Numbered from the stretch's first letter, positions 13,494 through 27,571 are shown. The stretch is 64,000 nucleotides of DNA from Bugula neritina (GCA_964035545.1 OZ037773.1:5782251-5846250), one strand, 5' to 3'. Numbers and translations are program-made. Notes: generated by a model from the letters alone, not told the origin.

Positions 13494-14046
13494 TTGTCTG
13501 TAAAAACGGGACTCAAATTGAAATATTTAAATAAAAGTTTCAACTCAAATTGAAATTGAAAGATTGGTGTGGTCAATAGACACAGCTGACAACACATATA
13601 TTTAAAACTCAAATAATTGTGACTGTGGTAAATAATGACTTTGAGCTCGCAAATTACTCATATTCATGCTTTTGAGTGATTAGAAACAAAATGCAATGCC
13701 GTAGTTGAAGTTTGAGGTTTCAGAAGCACAATGACAATGGCTTAGTCACAGTTCGCCATTCGATTTTAATAACCTCCAGTGAAAAAGAACCTTAGTTGCT
13801 GTGCAACTAGTAGCGGATAAAGATTAACGACCGTGACCTAGTAAAAGAACCTTCAAATTTGATACTTTTAGAATGTGAGTTAACGTGTAACCTTCCACCA
13901 CATAATTGACACTATTATGTCAAGGTAATGGTAAGCGGGAAAGTGTGTGAACAGTAAGGTTTCCAGTTATATAATCGGCAATACAGTTTGAGTTTATTAA
14001 ACTTCAACTGCAGCTGACTTATTTGAGCAATTTTAACCCTTTAAGG
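13494..14046. promoter_or_regulatory. Bidirectional intergenic promoter region
   Basis: This 553-bp gap separates the start codons of the minus-strand coiled-coil gene and the plus-strand RPA3 gene, so both 5' UTRs and promoters must lie here unless there are upstream noncoding exons. I see no convincing TATA box. The head-to-head arrangement suggests a shared promoter; this is inferred from position only. Confidence 0.5.
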
Positions 14047-16450
14047 ATGGCATGTGAAGAGAAAAATGTTAGAGTTAATGGCTCACAGCTACGTTCCAAC
14101 GTTGGCAATCAGGTTTTGTTGTTGGGCAAAGGAATTCAGGTACTACTCTTCATAATCATATTCATGTTTACTTTGTCTTTTAGTTTTACTTTGAGTTGAT
14201 GAATTTATTTGATAATATTAAATTTAATTCATATTCACAATTATTTCATATTCAATTTTATATTGATATTCAATTTTATTAGTATTACTGAGTAATATTG
14301 ACATTTAATGTTTTAGCCACAATGAAGTTTCAGTTTGAGTTTGAGTGTCGCAAATCTATCAATTTCAATTTGACAATATGAATATGAAATTGAATATCAA
14401 AATTCAAATTCAATACTATTATCTATCGTAATTTTGATCATTTTCATTAAATATCAAGTTAAGAATGTCAATTTGATTGTAATATTGTTTAACAATTAGG
14501 CTGAAATCTTGATCTTTGGCATTTGGCTTTGCCAAAACTCAAACTGATTAGTTTTTTTGCTTTGCACCTCTCACTTTGTCACTGGATTTCAACCTTGTGT
14601 TTTATCTTAAATTTTAGTCACTGATTTTAATTCAGTCGATGTGCATGTATATAACTGGTTTGTAGTAGTTAGTATATTATTTTTGTAGACATATTAATCT
14701 ATACGATTAATTGGGCAAGCACTTTTGATTATGAGACAGATTTTAACTTGAGGCTATGTTCTTCGAAAATTCAAAATAAGTTTAAATAGTATGAGCGTTT
14801 TCGGTTAAATTCAATTGATTAACTAAAAGTTTTAATGGTTTGATAAACTTTATTTATCTCTAAATTACTCAGAATATGTATTCAATTTTCCGCTTAAAAT
14901 ATGTTCTGCTAACTTGCACTAGTTGTTGATCCTTACTTGCTTGATTGATTGATTGGGCAGATTGGTTCAGCTAGCTAGTATTTACTGTTAGATTGAATGT
15001 CTTATGCTTTATTTAGTGTGGTAACATGTCCCTGAAGATGGAAGCTTGTGATGGACACAAAGTTGATGTTAAACTATTGCAACAGGTTTGTTCTGTAATT
15101 TTATTTTCCTTCTCAGATAATCAGCATATAAGTTGACAAGAAACTCTTTTTGATTAACACATTTATTTAATGTTTTTGACATAATTTTCTTCACTTCTTT
15201 ATTAGATATTAGATGGGTATGACCATTTTCAATCTTTTGGTCTTTTATATCAAGTGATGAACAGTTTCTGTTGTACTTATTTTTAAAGGAATAATTAATA
15301 TTTGAATTGAATGATTTGTGTGTGCAGAGTTATGTAATCGTGCTTAAAAATTTAGATGTTTTAAGGTTGTAAGAATTTCTGATGTAAATGCTTTAGTTTA
15401 AGTTGTAACAATAAAGAAGAGCAGGTTTTATTATGAAATTTTGTAAATTTGTCCAAATTTTAGTGTTTTATTATCAAATGAAATTAAATTACTAGTGATC
15501 AGTACAGGTTAGAATTATGCTAGTTTCAATATGATTTAGTCCTGTGATCCATGTAAAGTTTTTCAGTTTAATATAATGTATGTTGATAGTTTAAATATAC
15601 AAGTATTTTAAAATGGAGCTAATGGCCGAGTTTTCTGCCCATACAGCACCAATTTGCTTAGCAACCTCCCAGAAAAAAATAGTGGTTTTACTAAAAACTC
15701 TAACCACTCACTCATGAGCTATGCAGTGTTTAAAATTCTTATACCACACTTAATTTATGCCAGTTTTATTTGATTTTGGCCCAAGACTTTTTTAAAATGT
15801 TGGTACATGTTGAGTGAAAGGGAATTCCATCACATTTTCTTGTGTGCCTAAATTTATATTTTCAACCATTATTTTATTTGTGATTTTAATATAGCCTGAT
15901 GGCAACACAGCGTGTCACCTGGAGGTTGTGGGTACAGTCACCGGCCCGTCCTCTGTAACAGCTCGAGAAGTAACGCTCTATCCTGATTGGGACGGTGTGT
16001 TTGGTATGTAGATGTAAATGTGTTGAAATGTAGCAATCCATATTGTGAAACTGATATAATAGCAACTGATAGTAATAGATATAGCTAATATATAAGTGTA
16101 TGTGTGTGTGTCTAGATCTATGGCTACATGGCTACTGTGTATTGTCCGGTGAATTCACCAGCCACCCTTCCTTTCGGTAAACTGGTCTGTTGTGTGCCAA
16201 GTTTATGGCTGCCCACATCTAGTTCTTTTATCTCCAAAATTGTGTAATCTTTTAATCAAGATAGTTTATTATTCTTTAAATTGATTATTTACAATAAAAT
16301 AAAACTGGTTTAAATGCAGCTGTTTTCGCTAGTATTTAATGTATTATTGGTTCATTTTAATACTTGGCAGACATGGACACTTACAACTCAGCTTTGGAGA
16401 CGATACATTCAGATCAGAAACTGCAAGAATATGTTTTGGGCATGCATTGA
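14047..16450 (+). CDS. RPA3: Replication protein A 14 kDa subunit (RPA3)
   Basis: Exons are 14047-14139, 15017-15085, 15895-16003 and 16371-16450, giving 116 residues; the human protein is about 121. RPA3 is the smallest subunit of the heterotrimeric single-stranded-DNA-binding complex RPA. It is essentially one OB fold and helps the three subunits assemble through its C-terminal helix in nuclear replication and repair. The spliced product shows the family pattern: an N-terminal strand with VNGSQLRSNVGNQVLLLGKG, a central HLEVVGTVTG (compare IVEVVGRVT in vertebrates), and a C-terminal helix DMDTYNSALETIH, matching the vertebrate DLGLYNEAVKIIH position. All introns are GT-AG with consistent phases (0, 0, 1). 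The start is the first ATG in frame. It is divergently arranged with the coiled-coil gene. I see no truncation or broken residue. It is recognised by alignment from memory, not by a search. Confidence 0.88.
14225..14425. repeat. AT-rich inverted-repeat tract in RPA3 intron 1
   Basis: Short motifs of the type TTCATATTCAATTTTA and ATTGATATTCAATTTTA occur at 14230-14280, and near-complementary copies (AATATGAAATTGAATATCAA) follow at 14380-14405. Together they form an imperfect AT-rich inverted repeat. No coding content. Confidence 0.4.
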
Positions 16451-16839
16451 GACGCACACACATTTGGCTCGGCATAAAATCTCTGTGTAGAAATATGAGT
16501 GAAGTTACTTGTAACTTTATATTGTCTCTTGCTTCATGTTTTTTTAAGAGTTTATTTGTTGTTTGCATAAAAATAAGTTTCTGTAAACTCTACTAATTAA
16601 TATTTCAATAAGTTGTCTTTTTGTGCAAGTGCTGATGTCTTATTTTTCATTTTTATCAACCTGCCACATGTATATAGTATATTGTGTTTTATATGTTTAA
16701 ATGCTGAGGGTCACATTTATTTACTGTACCTTTGATGTGTTTTCTCATGAATAATTCAGTCGCATTGTAGTTTCATTTAAAGAATCACAAAATTGTAAAT
16801 ACTGATTTCTCACACCAAGATGTAAGTGCTTCATATGAC

Positions 16840-16845
16840 AATAAA
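16840..16845 (+). terminator. RPA3 polyadenylation signal (AATAAA)
   Basis: A canonical AATAAA is followed within about 10 bases by a GU-rich stretch (TTTGTGAGTTGTC), 390 bases after the RPA3 stop. This gives a plausible 3' UTR of roughly 0.4 kb. Confidence 0.6.
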
Positions 16846-17651
16846 GCTTTGTGAGTTGTCTAAACTCTGTTGATTATCATGAAGACTATGACCAAGCTGC
16901 AGAAACACAAGTTGTGAGTGCTGGGAGTTATGTTCCCGTTGCAAAAGAATTCAGCACCCACTCTACCCCATGTATAACACAGGAACAGCTGTTGAGGGAC
17001 AATTTGTGTGAATTAAGGATTCCTCAACAAGATATAGGGTAAATGACCTTAGCCCTGTCATACATGTGTAACATTTCAAGTGTTCTACAAATCTGGGGCT
17101 AGAATTGCAATGGGGCTTGAAATTTTCTATCATTGGCATTGGGTTAACTCCAGGCTGCACTACGGTTATTCTTGTAGAGTGTATTGTGATTGGATAGAAG
17201 GTGCTATGACTTCATTTCCCGTGACATCTCCTAAAACTCTTTAAATTTTCAAACCTATTAGACGAGTAGCTAGTATATATAATTTGTATACCTGTTAATT
17301 ATTATGCAGATTTTAAATTGAACTTAATAAAGCTATTATATTTTTGAAATGCCAGGGATTGCGAAGGTAAAGCTGCTTTACTCCATGAATTCAGTCACCA
17401 ACTAGATGACGTATAAAAGCACTTCAAGCATGTAAACGCCACTCTTCTGCCTTGAATTCGGCAGTTGCCTGGTTGATGGATATCACAATTTTAGTGTCAC
17501 AAAATGATTAACATTGTCCATTACTGTCCTACGTTGAAAGCAGGCAGTCGTTTCTACATAATTGATGAGTATCAAAACTTAGTGAGCCCTAGGATTGTAT
17601 TGTTTAACTCGAATGGGAATTTGCTAGAGCCCAGGCTACTGCCAATAGAAT

Positions 17652-17795
17652 AGATTCACAGACTACAGTCTGTCATACTCAGACCCAATAGCAAAGTGTG
17701 CTTCAATCAAATACAATCCCAGACTACAATATCTGAATTCACATACTCTGACATCACAATAGCAAAGTGTGCTTCATCTAGTAGTCATATGGAGA
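17652..17795. repeat. Imperfect tandem duplication, unit about 80 bp
   Basis: Two copies share CAGACTACA near their start and AATAGCAAAGTGTGCTTCA at their end (near 17689 and 17760). They differ by substitutions and small gaps. No coding content. Confidence 0.5.
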
Positions 17796-20679
17796 ATAAT
17801 TAGATTCTTAACTTTCCTCTGCCTAATATGTTTCTATTCGTCTCTCTTCCTATCACAGATTAGCTTCTAAACTGTACTTGACATTATGTAACCACATCAT
17901 TTAAACAGCAGCAGGAGATTAGCCCAGTGTTCTACAGCTAAATTTTTGTCAATGGAGCGGTAGGTCAGCCTATCAAACTTAATAAGAGATTTGCAACTAG
18001 TTCCTCAGCCATTAATTATAAATTGGTTGTCTATAGTGCAATATTTCATCTTAAAAGCAAAACTTTGGTTGCATGATTGAATTATTGTCATTTTAGAATA
18101 AAACTGCCTTCAAGTCATGTCATCGCTCAAAATTGTAAATATTACAGTTTCAACATCGTAAATAAGTTAGCGAATCCGAACTTGCAATCAAAGTGTTGGG
18201 TTTCATCCGTTGATAGCTACGTACATGCCTTTCTATAATGCACAAGTGCAAATTTTTGCTTTTCAGCTTTCAGTTTAGGTTTTGGTTTAGAATCGATAGC
18301 TTGCTTTAAGGAACTGATATATGTGCAGCTTATCAAGCAAAAAATGTAATTTTATGCTTAACACAGGTTGGACAAAAATCACAAGCCTGCACCAATATCT
18401 GGAAAACTGATTAAATCTAGAGGTCAAAATAAATATACAATAAACTATATTTTAAGCTTCAAACAAAAAGCAATTGCAAGTTTGAAACAGTTATATATGT
18501 ACTTGTAGCTTTGCACTTGAACAAGTATGTTTTATGTATAGTCTTATGGTTTAATGCATAGGCTACTTTAAGAGCATCTTATTAACTTTATGACAAAGCA
18601 CTTGTGATCACTTCTTGCCTATCATCAAATATTTCTAAAATTAATTTATATTATGATTTGCACGTACTAGTACAATGTTAATAATCTATGTAAAATACAT
18701 TCTTACAATTGCTTGCATTCAATTGTCTATGTTATGGTGCTCATCTCAAATTACCGCATGTTTGTAAACTGTTAAATGCAGTGATAACAGCTACACTTAG
18801 AATAGTTATTTCTTCATTCGCCATAGCAAAATGCTGCATTATATAGATAACTTTCATAACCATAAGCATAGCGAGTGCTAACAGTTTATGCTGGTTCATT
18901 GTTGATTGATTACTCAATTTCTTCATTGCTATGGCAACCTTCACATGATGGTAAAATAGTATTCTAACTTGCTGATAGTTTGGATACATTTACACTTCTC
19001 CCGTGCCTCGCGACCAACTCGAAACTGTGAGCTCAAGAAAAAGCTAGTATGTAAGTATTTTGGATTTGCTTATAAAATAGATTTTTATGACAAAGTCTGT
19101 AGACCTCAATGAGAATACATAGAGATCAATACGTATAAAAGTTTAGGATAAGAATAATGGCATCCTTGGAAGAGAATATGTACCACCCTGTTTGCATATT
19201 GTATAATCAGGACTTGTTAATTACATGCAATGCTGTTGTGCCCTGGTTTTGCCGAGACTTAAGGTGAAAACAATAGAAACTTCCTTTGATTTTTATTCAA
19301 ATTAGATCAAAATTAGGTTACAATACAAAGTCATTATCTATGTACTTTTTCAAAATAATTAGAGCTGTCCTTTACAATTCATGTTGACAGAACTAAAGGA
19401 TACTTAGTAATACATGAATATGTTTAAAGTTATTATAGCAATGGGTCTAAGTGAAAAAACCACCATTGTGCACAGAGCAAAGTAAAATTAAGTAGGAGGG
19501 GATGTCATCTATGAAATTGTTGGAAGATATTAAGTTATATAATTGTTATACAATAATTGAAATTAAAGGCTTTTGAACAATCTGCTATTGAGAATGGAGA
19601 CCTTAAGGCTATAACTCATGTGGGATCCCTACTACTATAGGTTCTGAAAGTTAGTTTCTTTGAACAAGATTTGACTGTGACGTCTGCAGATTTGGCTGCA
19701 ATTCTTGACATCCTAATTCTTGTACTGTAACTTCTGCTAAGATTTGCTAAGTGGTGCCAATCTCGTCCACATCATTTGTATGTCACTCTGAGCTTAATTG
19801 GGCCAAAATGACGTGCAATCTTGAGTTTGCTTCCAATATCACGCGGTTCTTGGCTCCTTTACTGAAAGTCCTCCAGGGTTCTGAATTGAAACTCTACATG
19901 CCAAGGGAACCCTTCAAGACAGGCTAGAAAGTTTTTTTCTTACATGTCTGGAAGTTCCATTTTTCAGTATTGTATGGCGCTAAACAATACAGATAAATAA
20001 TAAAAGGGGCAAATAGTTTTGGGTTCATATCTCGAGCTGTATATAAGTTTTCACGTCTAGAGAGGCTAATCTTTGACATATATCTTGTTTTATGAGTTCC
20101 CCAACACCTTTTAAGATTACTTCATCTGATGTGACCGTATAGCTGGCTATTAGCTGATGACTGCATTCTTTTAGTAGAACTGTGTCTGTTAAGTTATACT
20201 ATGCGCCTGTAACTAGATAATTTATGCATGAATAATAAATTTTTGTTCTGATATTTAAAAGTCAAATGGGGTGTATCTACAAGTTTTGACACTTGACTCT
20301 CATAAATTACACTGCAACTACGTTATAAATGTTATCATATATTTTTCATTCTCAAACATCTTATTATAGTGGCTTCCTATAACATAATTCACCTTGTCTT
20401 ATATTCATTGTAAAATACTAACTAAAATTAGCATGTGATTAAACCATTCATGATTCATTTCTGTGTTGAAATCTTTGCATCACTACAACTTGCGGGCAGT
20501 TGCTAGCAGGTAGTTGCTAGTGCTATTAACTTTAGGCTTACCTGACACATGAGTCAACCAGCCATGGTTTGTCAACTTAAGTCAAAACAATAGATTACAA
20601 GGATTAAAGTTTGAGTCATAATGTTACTAGCTGTTGGCTGGTGGTGTGTCAGCAATACAGGTTGTAGAAATTCAACGTA

Positions 20680-20885
20680 CAGTGCTAGCTCCCTCCGTAT
20701 CTCACTGAGCTATGAGTGCTCAATTCGTAACATAGTAGAATACCCGATTTATTTTCCGGATTCATTAAATTGGGCCCTTTGTCCCTAAACACACATACAT
20801 AAGCTACAAAACGAGGGTCCAATCCCTTCTCGTGACCTATAGAATTTTGTGAGAAATGAATCAGTGAGATATGGAAGAAGCACTG
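20680..20885 (-). mobile_element. MITE copy 1, pogo/Tigger-like ends, TA target site
   Basis: The element is 206 bp, begins CAGTGC and ends GCACTG, and is flanked by TA on both sides. The terminal inverted repeats are related to CAGTGCTCCCTCCATATCTCAC. Its right end, read on the minus strand, matches the left end of the copy at 23511 for about 60 bases (including GATTCATTTCTCAC and ATAGGTCACGAG), so the two insertions are opposite in orientation. There is no transposase, so it is non-autonomous. The TA duplication and CAGTG ends fit the Tc1/mariner-pogo group. Confidence 0.8.
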
Positions 20886-22554
20886 TACCATAATGATGTT
20901 TTCTCAGTTAATCGCTAAAACCCGAAGTGATAGTTTTTTATTACCAGAGGAATTTCTCAGTTTAGTTCATAGTTCAGACAATACCTTCCACTAGCAAATA
21001 CTAACAGAGTATATATTATCCAAATCATATAGATATCGGTTCATCTTGGATGAAGGCATATGTGTTCATACATTTAGCAATTATCTGGCACTTTAACTAT
21101 CTTTTCTAGCTTTTCTGGTTTTCTAGAACTTGCGTTACTCTCCTGGTGTTACGGACTTGCAATGTTTATTGCTTCATTTCCTCCTTTGCCCTGTAGGCAA
21201 TGTCATGTAACATAGTGTGGTGTGAAGAACTGGGCTACTATACCTGGTCTAACTGTATGTATTACTTTAAAAGCATATGCTAATTCATGTTACTGCATAT
21301 TTGCAGTAATTCATTGTTCTGTACTGCATGCGTTTATAAAATGCTTTTCTATTCCTCCTTTTTATATATTTTCTATAAATATTTTGAAAATGGTTTTGCA
21401 AATTACCAATAATAATTCTACTTGATGGAATTGATAGCAACTGAAGCCTTTTTTTACTTAAAATCCTTTGACATCTATAATTGATTCTCACACCATCTAA
21501 AAGCAATAGTTATACGTGATTCTTTTAGATAAAAGTATTGAATATGTTCTTTGGTGATTCCTATATCGTCATACAAAGTATAAATAACTGGACTGTAGAT
21601 AATTAAGCCAGTAGGCTACAAGTTTGCATTTAAAAACAAACTAGTAACGTACAAGCCAGCTTTAAATAGAGTTACCTACAAACTTAACACTAAAACTAAA
21701 CTATTTTGTATTATAATAATTAACTCCAATGTTATGCCTTATTTCTAAAGTTGGCCCACACCCAGCTTTCAGCGGAATGAGCTAGCAGCGAAATCAATGG
21801 ATCGATCACGTATTCTGATAAATAAGTTACTCTAAATTTTCCATTCTTCAGTAATTAATATTAATAATATACAAGAATCTTTATTTATTTGAATTTGATA
21901 CGAGCTTCCAGGGTTACCTTGGCTATCTATCTTAATAATTCGATTTGAATAACCATCTTATACAGGTCACATGACTTGTCAAGGATGTACTGCTTCGATT
22001 AGAAATGCAAATGCTTTGAAATTTCAATATTTAATATGATCCCTTATGTTTTTCAGCAGCTCCAGTGCATATTTATTCATTAGAATAAAAATCATCAACA
22101 CTTCAAGGTTTAACGGGTTCTGAGCCAAAATTCTGTCACATTTTTTACTATTCTTTTGAGCTTCTGATGCGTTGCGGCAAGTGTGGCATATGGCGTTAGT
22201 CATCCGTATATTATCAAACCCTTCATGTACGTCCAACTTAACTCGATCTCTAGTTCTTCTTATAGCATTAGTGCATGTTTCCCTAAGTAATGAGGACTTA
22301 CTAGTATTTGTTTGTTAATGAGCAATAATTATATGAAATATCAAGGAAAGAAGGAAATAGACCTGTTGTAGGCTACACAAAACAGAGATATTAGTTCTAC
22401 CAACAGTTGGTGTATGCATTCAACATACTGTGTTACTCTTCTTCACCCCTTCATCTGCCATTTAACTTATTGCAGTTTGTAAACTTATAGGGTATGAACT
22501 ACAAGCTGCTGTAACAAGGTTTTTAATTCTGGCATCACCAGTAGCCTTGAATTT

Positions 22555-22699
22555 AGCCACCTCCCCTTAGCCCCATAACTCTGGCCCCCTCCCCTTAGCC
22601 CCATAACTCTATAGCCACTTTCCCTTAGTCCCATAACTCTAGCCCCCTCCCCTTAGCCCCATAACTCTAGCCCCCTCTCCTTAGTACCATAACTCTAGC
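22555..22699. repeat. C-rich minisatellite, about 27-bp unit, 5 copies
   Basis: The repeated unit reads approximately CCCCTTAGCCCCATAACTCT plus AGCCCCCT, with small variations between copies (for example CTCTATAGCCACTTT in one). Not coding. Confidence 0.85.
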
Positions 22700-23510
22700 T
22701 TAAGTGTGTTTTCGTCTGTAAATTCATTTGTTAGAAGCTTCAATTGGCAGTCAGCAGCTTGAAATACTGCATACTAATTTCTATGGCCTCATTTTTCCAA
22801 TAAACACTACTTTAGGGCTTTTTTCAGAAAAGCATTCTGCATTTTCTTGTTATGTTTACAATAGGGCATGCAAGCAGAACTTCATACTAAAGCTTACTAT
22901 AGCTATATGCTGTGTTTTCTCTCTACAACTATAGCATGTTGTAGAGAGTTGTGTTCTGTTTTGTACAATGTTCCACCCTGTGGAATGTCTGCTATCACCT
23001 ACTTATGTTATCTGTAGACTGGATCGAGAGACAATAAAAAGGTTGATAGAGCTAAACTGATTAAATGGCTGTACATTCATAGAGATAACTCCAAACTCAT
23101 AAGCTAAAATAGGTGTAAGATGCCAATATAGATCTTATAATGAATTTTTAGTAGAATGACTTGAATATAACTCACTAGATATGAAGAGCTGTTATAGTTT
23201 AGATCAAACTCTTTCACAACTACCTAACAAACAACGCAATTTCCAAGCTTACTATTTTTTACAGAAAATGCTGGTAGCGTAGTTCATACATTACTCATTT
23301 AACATATATGCAAGTATATATGTTATGAGTTACGCAGTAATATGTTATCATTCACCTGTTACACTAAACCCACTTCCTAACAATTTATCATTTTAGTTTA
23401 CATTCTATACATCATGCTAGCAAATGCTTTACTATAGTCATCAATTTTCACTTTTTCCTTGATGGTATACGGGTAAGCTTTTTTCCCTGGTTTTGTGTGG
23501 AAATACAATA

Positions 23511-23745
23511 CAGTGCTCCCTCCATATCTCACAGATTCATTTCTCACGAAATTCCATAGGTCACGAGAAAAGCTTGGACCATGGTTTTGTGGCTTGTGTA
23601 TGTGTGTATAGGGACAAAATGGCTGAGTTTAATGGATCCGCGAGCTAAATGTGATATTCTACTATATGTCACGAATTGAGGCTTCGAGAACTCACTAAAT
23701 TGCGGTTCCTGAAACCTCAATTCGTGACATATGGAGGGAGCACTG
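23511..23745 (+). mobile_element. MITE copy 2, pogo/Tigger-like ends, TA target site
   Basis: The element is 235 bp between TA dinucleotides, with ends CAGTGCTCCCTCCATAT and the reverse complement ATATGGAGGGAGCACTG, almost perfect over about 18 bases. It is the same family as the copy at 20680-20885. The interior (TGTGTGTATAGGGACAAAATG and neighbouring blocks) is shared, but the right part has diverged or been rearranged, with an extra inverted copy of CTCAATTCGTGACATA. No coding capacity. Confidence 0.85.
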
Positions 23746-26700
23746 TAATATCATTATACTTGCAGAATGCATTAAATGTAAGGAGTTGTCATCACTCAGA
23801 TTCTATTTTTATAGCAGGTGCAGTCTAATAATAGAATAGTTATTTATGTGTAGCTCAACAAACTTGCTTCCATTAAATTTTAGTAACATTTTTTTGTGCT
23901 TTAATAGGAAATTGAAATTTTAATTTATTATATCAGCCTGGGCTCTCTTAAACACTTTTACTGCCCTAGTCATTTTATAGTCACATCCTCAATGAAAACG
24001 CCCCTCTAGTTTTTTTTGCTGAAACTTGTGGTTATATTCATGACATTGTCGTTTTAAATTTAGACCAGGGCTACACTGCAATATATTTCATAAAGTCTAA
24101 AAAGTTAGGGTATTAGATATAATGTAAAGGTATAACTGTTGCCATTAAACATTTTCTGAAAAATTTGGTTTCCTATAAATATACTCTTTGATTTATTTGT
24201 GTTATTAATTATTGTCAAAATGAGTTCAAATCAACCAATATAAAACCTGCAGATGGTTTAACAATTTATGTGTCTATAGCATGGGCTATTTAACATTTCA
24301 AGACTGCTCTATTTTTATTGCAAATTTAATTTTCTGTATTCATTTATTTCCTATTGAATTTAAACTTACCCATTCCAGCCTACATATACTTCAGCTGCAC
24401 TAATAGACAGTCTATTGACTGTATTCTCTTTGTATTTGCTACAAGCCCTAGCATGAGCTCTATGTAAAATCTTTTTGAGTAAAAAGTGATGTAGTTTGAG
24501 CCCCAATCCTAAATCCCATACTGTACTAAGGAGGCCCTGAAAGAACATCTGCAGCTATAGTCTAAAAATAAATTTGTAACAGACTGATTACTTCAGCATA
24601 TTATTGTAAACTGAATTCTTCAAGAACATACAGCTTGGCTAATATTATTTTAAGTTTGGTCAAAAAGTTTAATCTTGGGCAAGAATAATTATTGTTTTTC
24701 ATTGCAAGTATATAAAATAGCTAGTACTTTTATTTGCATTGAAAAAACAGCTCTAAAACTCAGGTTTTCCTTGTTTTCAATTTGATTATGATGCACTGCT
24801 GAGGTTAATTCAAAATCTCAACAAATATAAGTGGTGACTGTAGGTATATTAGTCATATGATAGATCATATAGTAGAAGTAGTGGCTTATTATAAAAGTTT
24901 TTTTGCCACCAAACAGGTTTTGTAGATCATGAAACTTTTTAGCAAAGTTGTAGCGATTGCACCAATAAAATAAGTTTCATGGTATGGCCTCCTTTCCCCA
25001 AATGCTGAATGAATTAATAAACTCATGCAAGTTAAGTTATATGACCTACATGAGATCATTTTTAAAGATAATACCCTCTCATATTAATAAAATATGTACA
25101 GTGAGCATATTATTTTGCTTCGAGTGAGTGATTTTTAACTTTATCTCTGTGATCATTATACAGAAAAATACTTTTTAGAATCTGACTTTGAAGTTACGCA
25201 TGCCCTCATGCATGTACATTATGCAGAGTAATACTGGCTGTATAAAGTAGGTTTTATGTTTTGAGTCTTATCACCAGATAGCAGTACTTTCTGCAATACA
25301 GTTTATTTTTAGTCCGTTCATCGACCTTTATCCCTTTTATTCTTAATATATCTGCACTGAAAGTTGGCAACGTCTCCCATTTAAAGTGTTATACTGGTAA
25401 CATAATATTGCATGTTATTCAGTGTAAATTGTAACACTATAATTTATTAGCAACAAAACCTACCCACCATAACAACTATATGTGTTGTAATCCGAAATGC
25501 AAACTGTTTTGTTTGATTGTTTTGACTAAAAGTTCTGCAGTTGCCCAGCATTATGTTCAGTTAGTTATAAGGGAGTTCTGTCAAACATTTCTAGTTACCT
25601 AAGCTGTAATAATAACATAGTAATAGTACCTCAAACACCTCTAAGGTGTCTACATGAGGTGGGAAGGGTTCAAGAGTTTCAAGGATTCAGTCAATTTACT
25701 GATTATATGTTGTCATTCAACAACAGTAGTGGAGAAATATTAATAGCCCAAGTTTTAGTTTGGGGAAGTTGCAAGTTTGTGGTGTGTGATAAAAATAGGA
25801 AGTAGCGCCGGTTGCAGGAGAAGAAAACTCTACCAAGTCTACTGCAGTAACCTAGTGCTGGGCAAGTTAGGGGTTTGATTGTTTGGCTATTTCAAGTTAG
25901 ACTTAATTTATGATTAAGCCATATCATGCGCATGTGTAAAGGAGGGAGTGTTTAGTTATCAGAATAATGGCAATGATTGATTATACTGTGCCGCAGTTTA
26001 TTGGATATTAATACTTTGTGATTATTATAATTTATGATGGATTTTATAATAAAAAAGAGTTGTTGGAATAGCTACTTTTTTTGGTTAATAAGTTTCCCAT
26101 TATTTTATTCTGTGAACTACAGCAGCTATGTTATAATTTTGCTAGAACTGATATTGCTGCTACTCAGCCATTCAGCTACACCTTTATTATACTGGCTGAT
26201 GTGTTAATTGATCAACCCAACACCTATGATAAACAAATCTTTGGTAAAAAGTAAATAAAATCGGCATGCCTCTGTACACTCCTACAATAATTATAGTAAA
26301 CATGAATGAATGAAAACATGGGATTGTTTTGTGTGTCTAATCATGGCCCATTACCCTTTTATATTCACCTGCTGTAGTGTACTTGAAGCAGAGCATTTAT
26401 TTCTGAGGTCATTAGGACAGCATCAGCATAAAGTTCATGCTGACTGCTGCCTCATTTCTCTGTTCACACCAGCTGACATTTACTCTGTTATAAAGACATT
26501 TTATTACAGACTGTACAGATTTATATGGCTGAAGAATTTATAATCCCTAGACTTGGATCTTAAACTGCAACCTACTTGTAGACAGTGAGGAGGTTCCATA
26601 GTCTACCCAAACTCAAAGACTATTGAGATACAAAGCTACACTTCTTAGCAGGTATATACCTTAAGTAGCATCGTTTAGTGCATCAATAGATGCATGTTTT

Positions 26701-27346
26701 AGTAAGTGTAAGTGTAAGTTGGCCTAGTTAGATTTTATCTTTACGGTACTGCCGGAAAAAGTAAGTTAATTTTGTAAATTTTTCAAACCTAAAGAATGTT
26801 AAACTTATTTTAGACAGGTTTAACTGAGGAAAAAGGTTTTTGATCTTTTCTTTTTATTATCTCTGCATGCAGCAGATTGACAACTTTCAATAGACAATGG
26901 TTTTAATCATCGGGTTTTTGCTTTAATTACATAAAAGTACAGCAGTGATCACAAACTGTGGTTGCCATAGTGAAGTATAAACAAACAACAGCTATATAAG
27001 TAAGCTTGTACTTTATATGCATATATTATGGGGCTATTTCTCATCAATTACATCATATTGTAACACAATGTCATATATGATATAATGTCCTATCATGTTT
27101 TATAAGTTATCATATCGTAGCAATACATTTTATTACAACATGGTGATACGATATCGTATATTATTTCATGAGTTTATTGTCAGCCTCTCTTTGAAACTTA
27201 TCTGCTTAGTCTACATGTAGAAAAGTTGGCAAAGTTGATTCCTGCTTACATTTAGCCAATAAAACACTGTCTGGCATCGAGAGGTTAAGGGGAACAATTT
27301 TGAAAGCACCACATACGGCAGCTAGATTAGGCTTAGCTTCAATCTG

Positions 27347-27352
27347 TGACAC

Positions 27353-27422
<70 letters not shown>

Positions 27423-27459
27423 ACGCACACGCACACGCACACGCACACGCACACACACA
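27347..27459. repeat. (AC)n / (ACACGC)n microsatellite
   Basis: A pure AC run of roughly 60 bases passes into six or seven ACACGC hexamers and then a short AC tail. The open frame through it on the other strand (poly Cys-Val) is a repeat artefact. Confidence 0.95.
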
Positions 27460-27571
27460 TAACTCTAGATAATTTATGAAATTCCTGTTACGAAAAGCTT
27501 TGACATGGCAGTGACTGTGACATCATGCCTTACATAACACAGGCAACTCTATAGTCTATAGAAACTTGATA

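Noticed and set aside
16851-17042. 63-codon plus-strand frame after RPA3
   Set aside because: Lies downstream of the RPA3 poly(A) signal, has no recognisable motif and no splice context.
27206-27460. Minus-strand frame with a poly Cys-Val stretch
   Set aside because: Translation of the (AC)n microsatellite.
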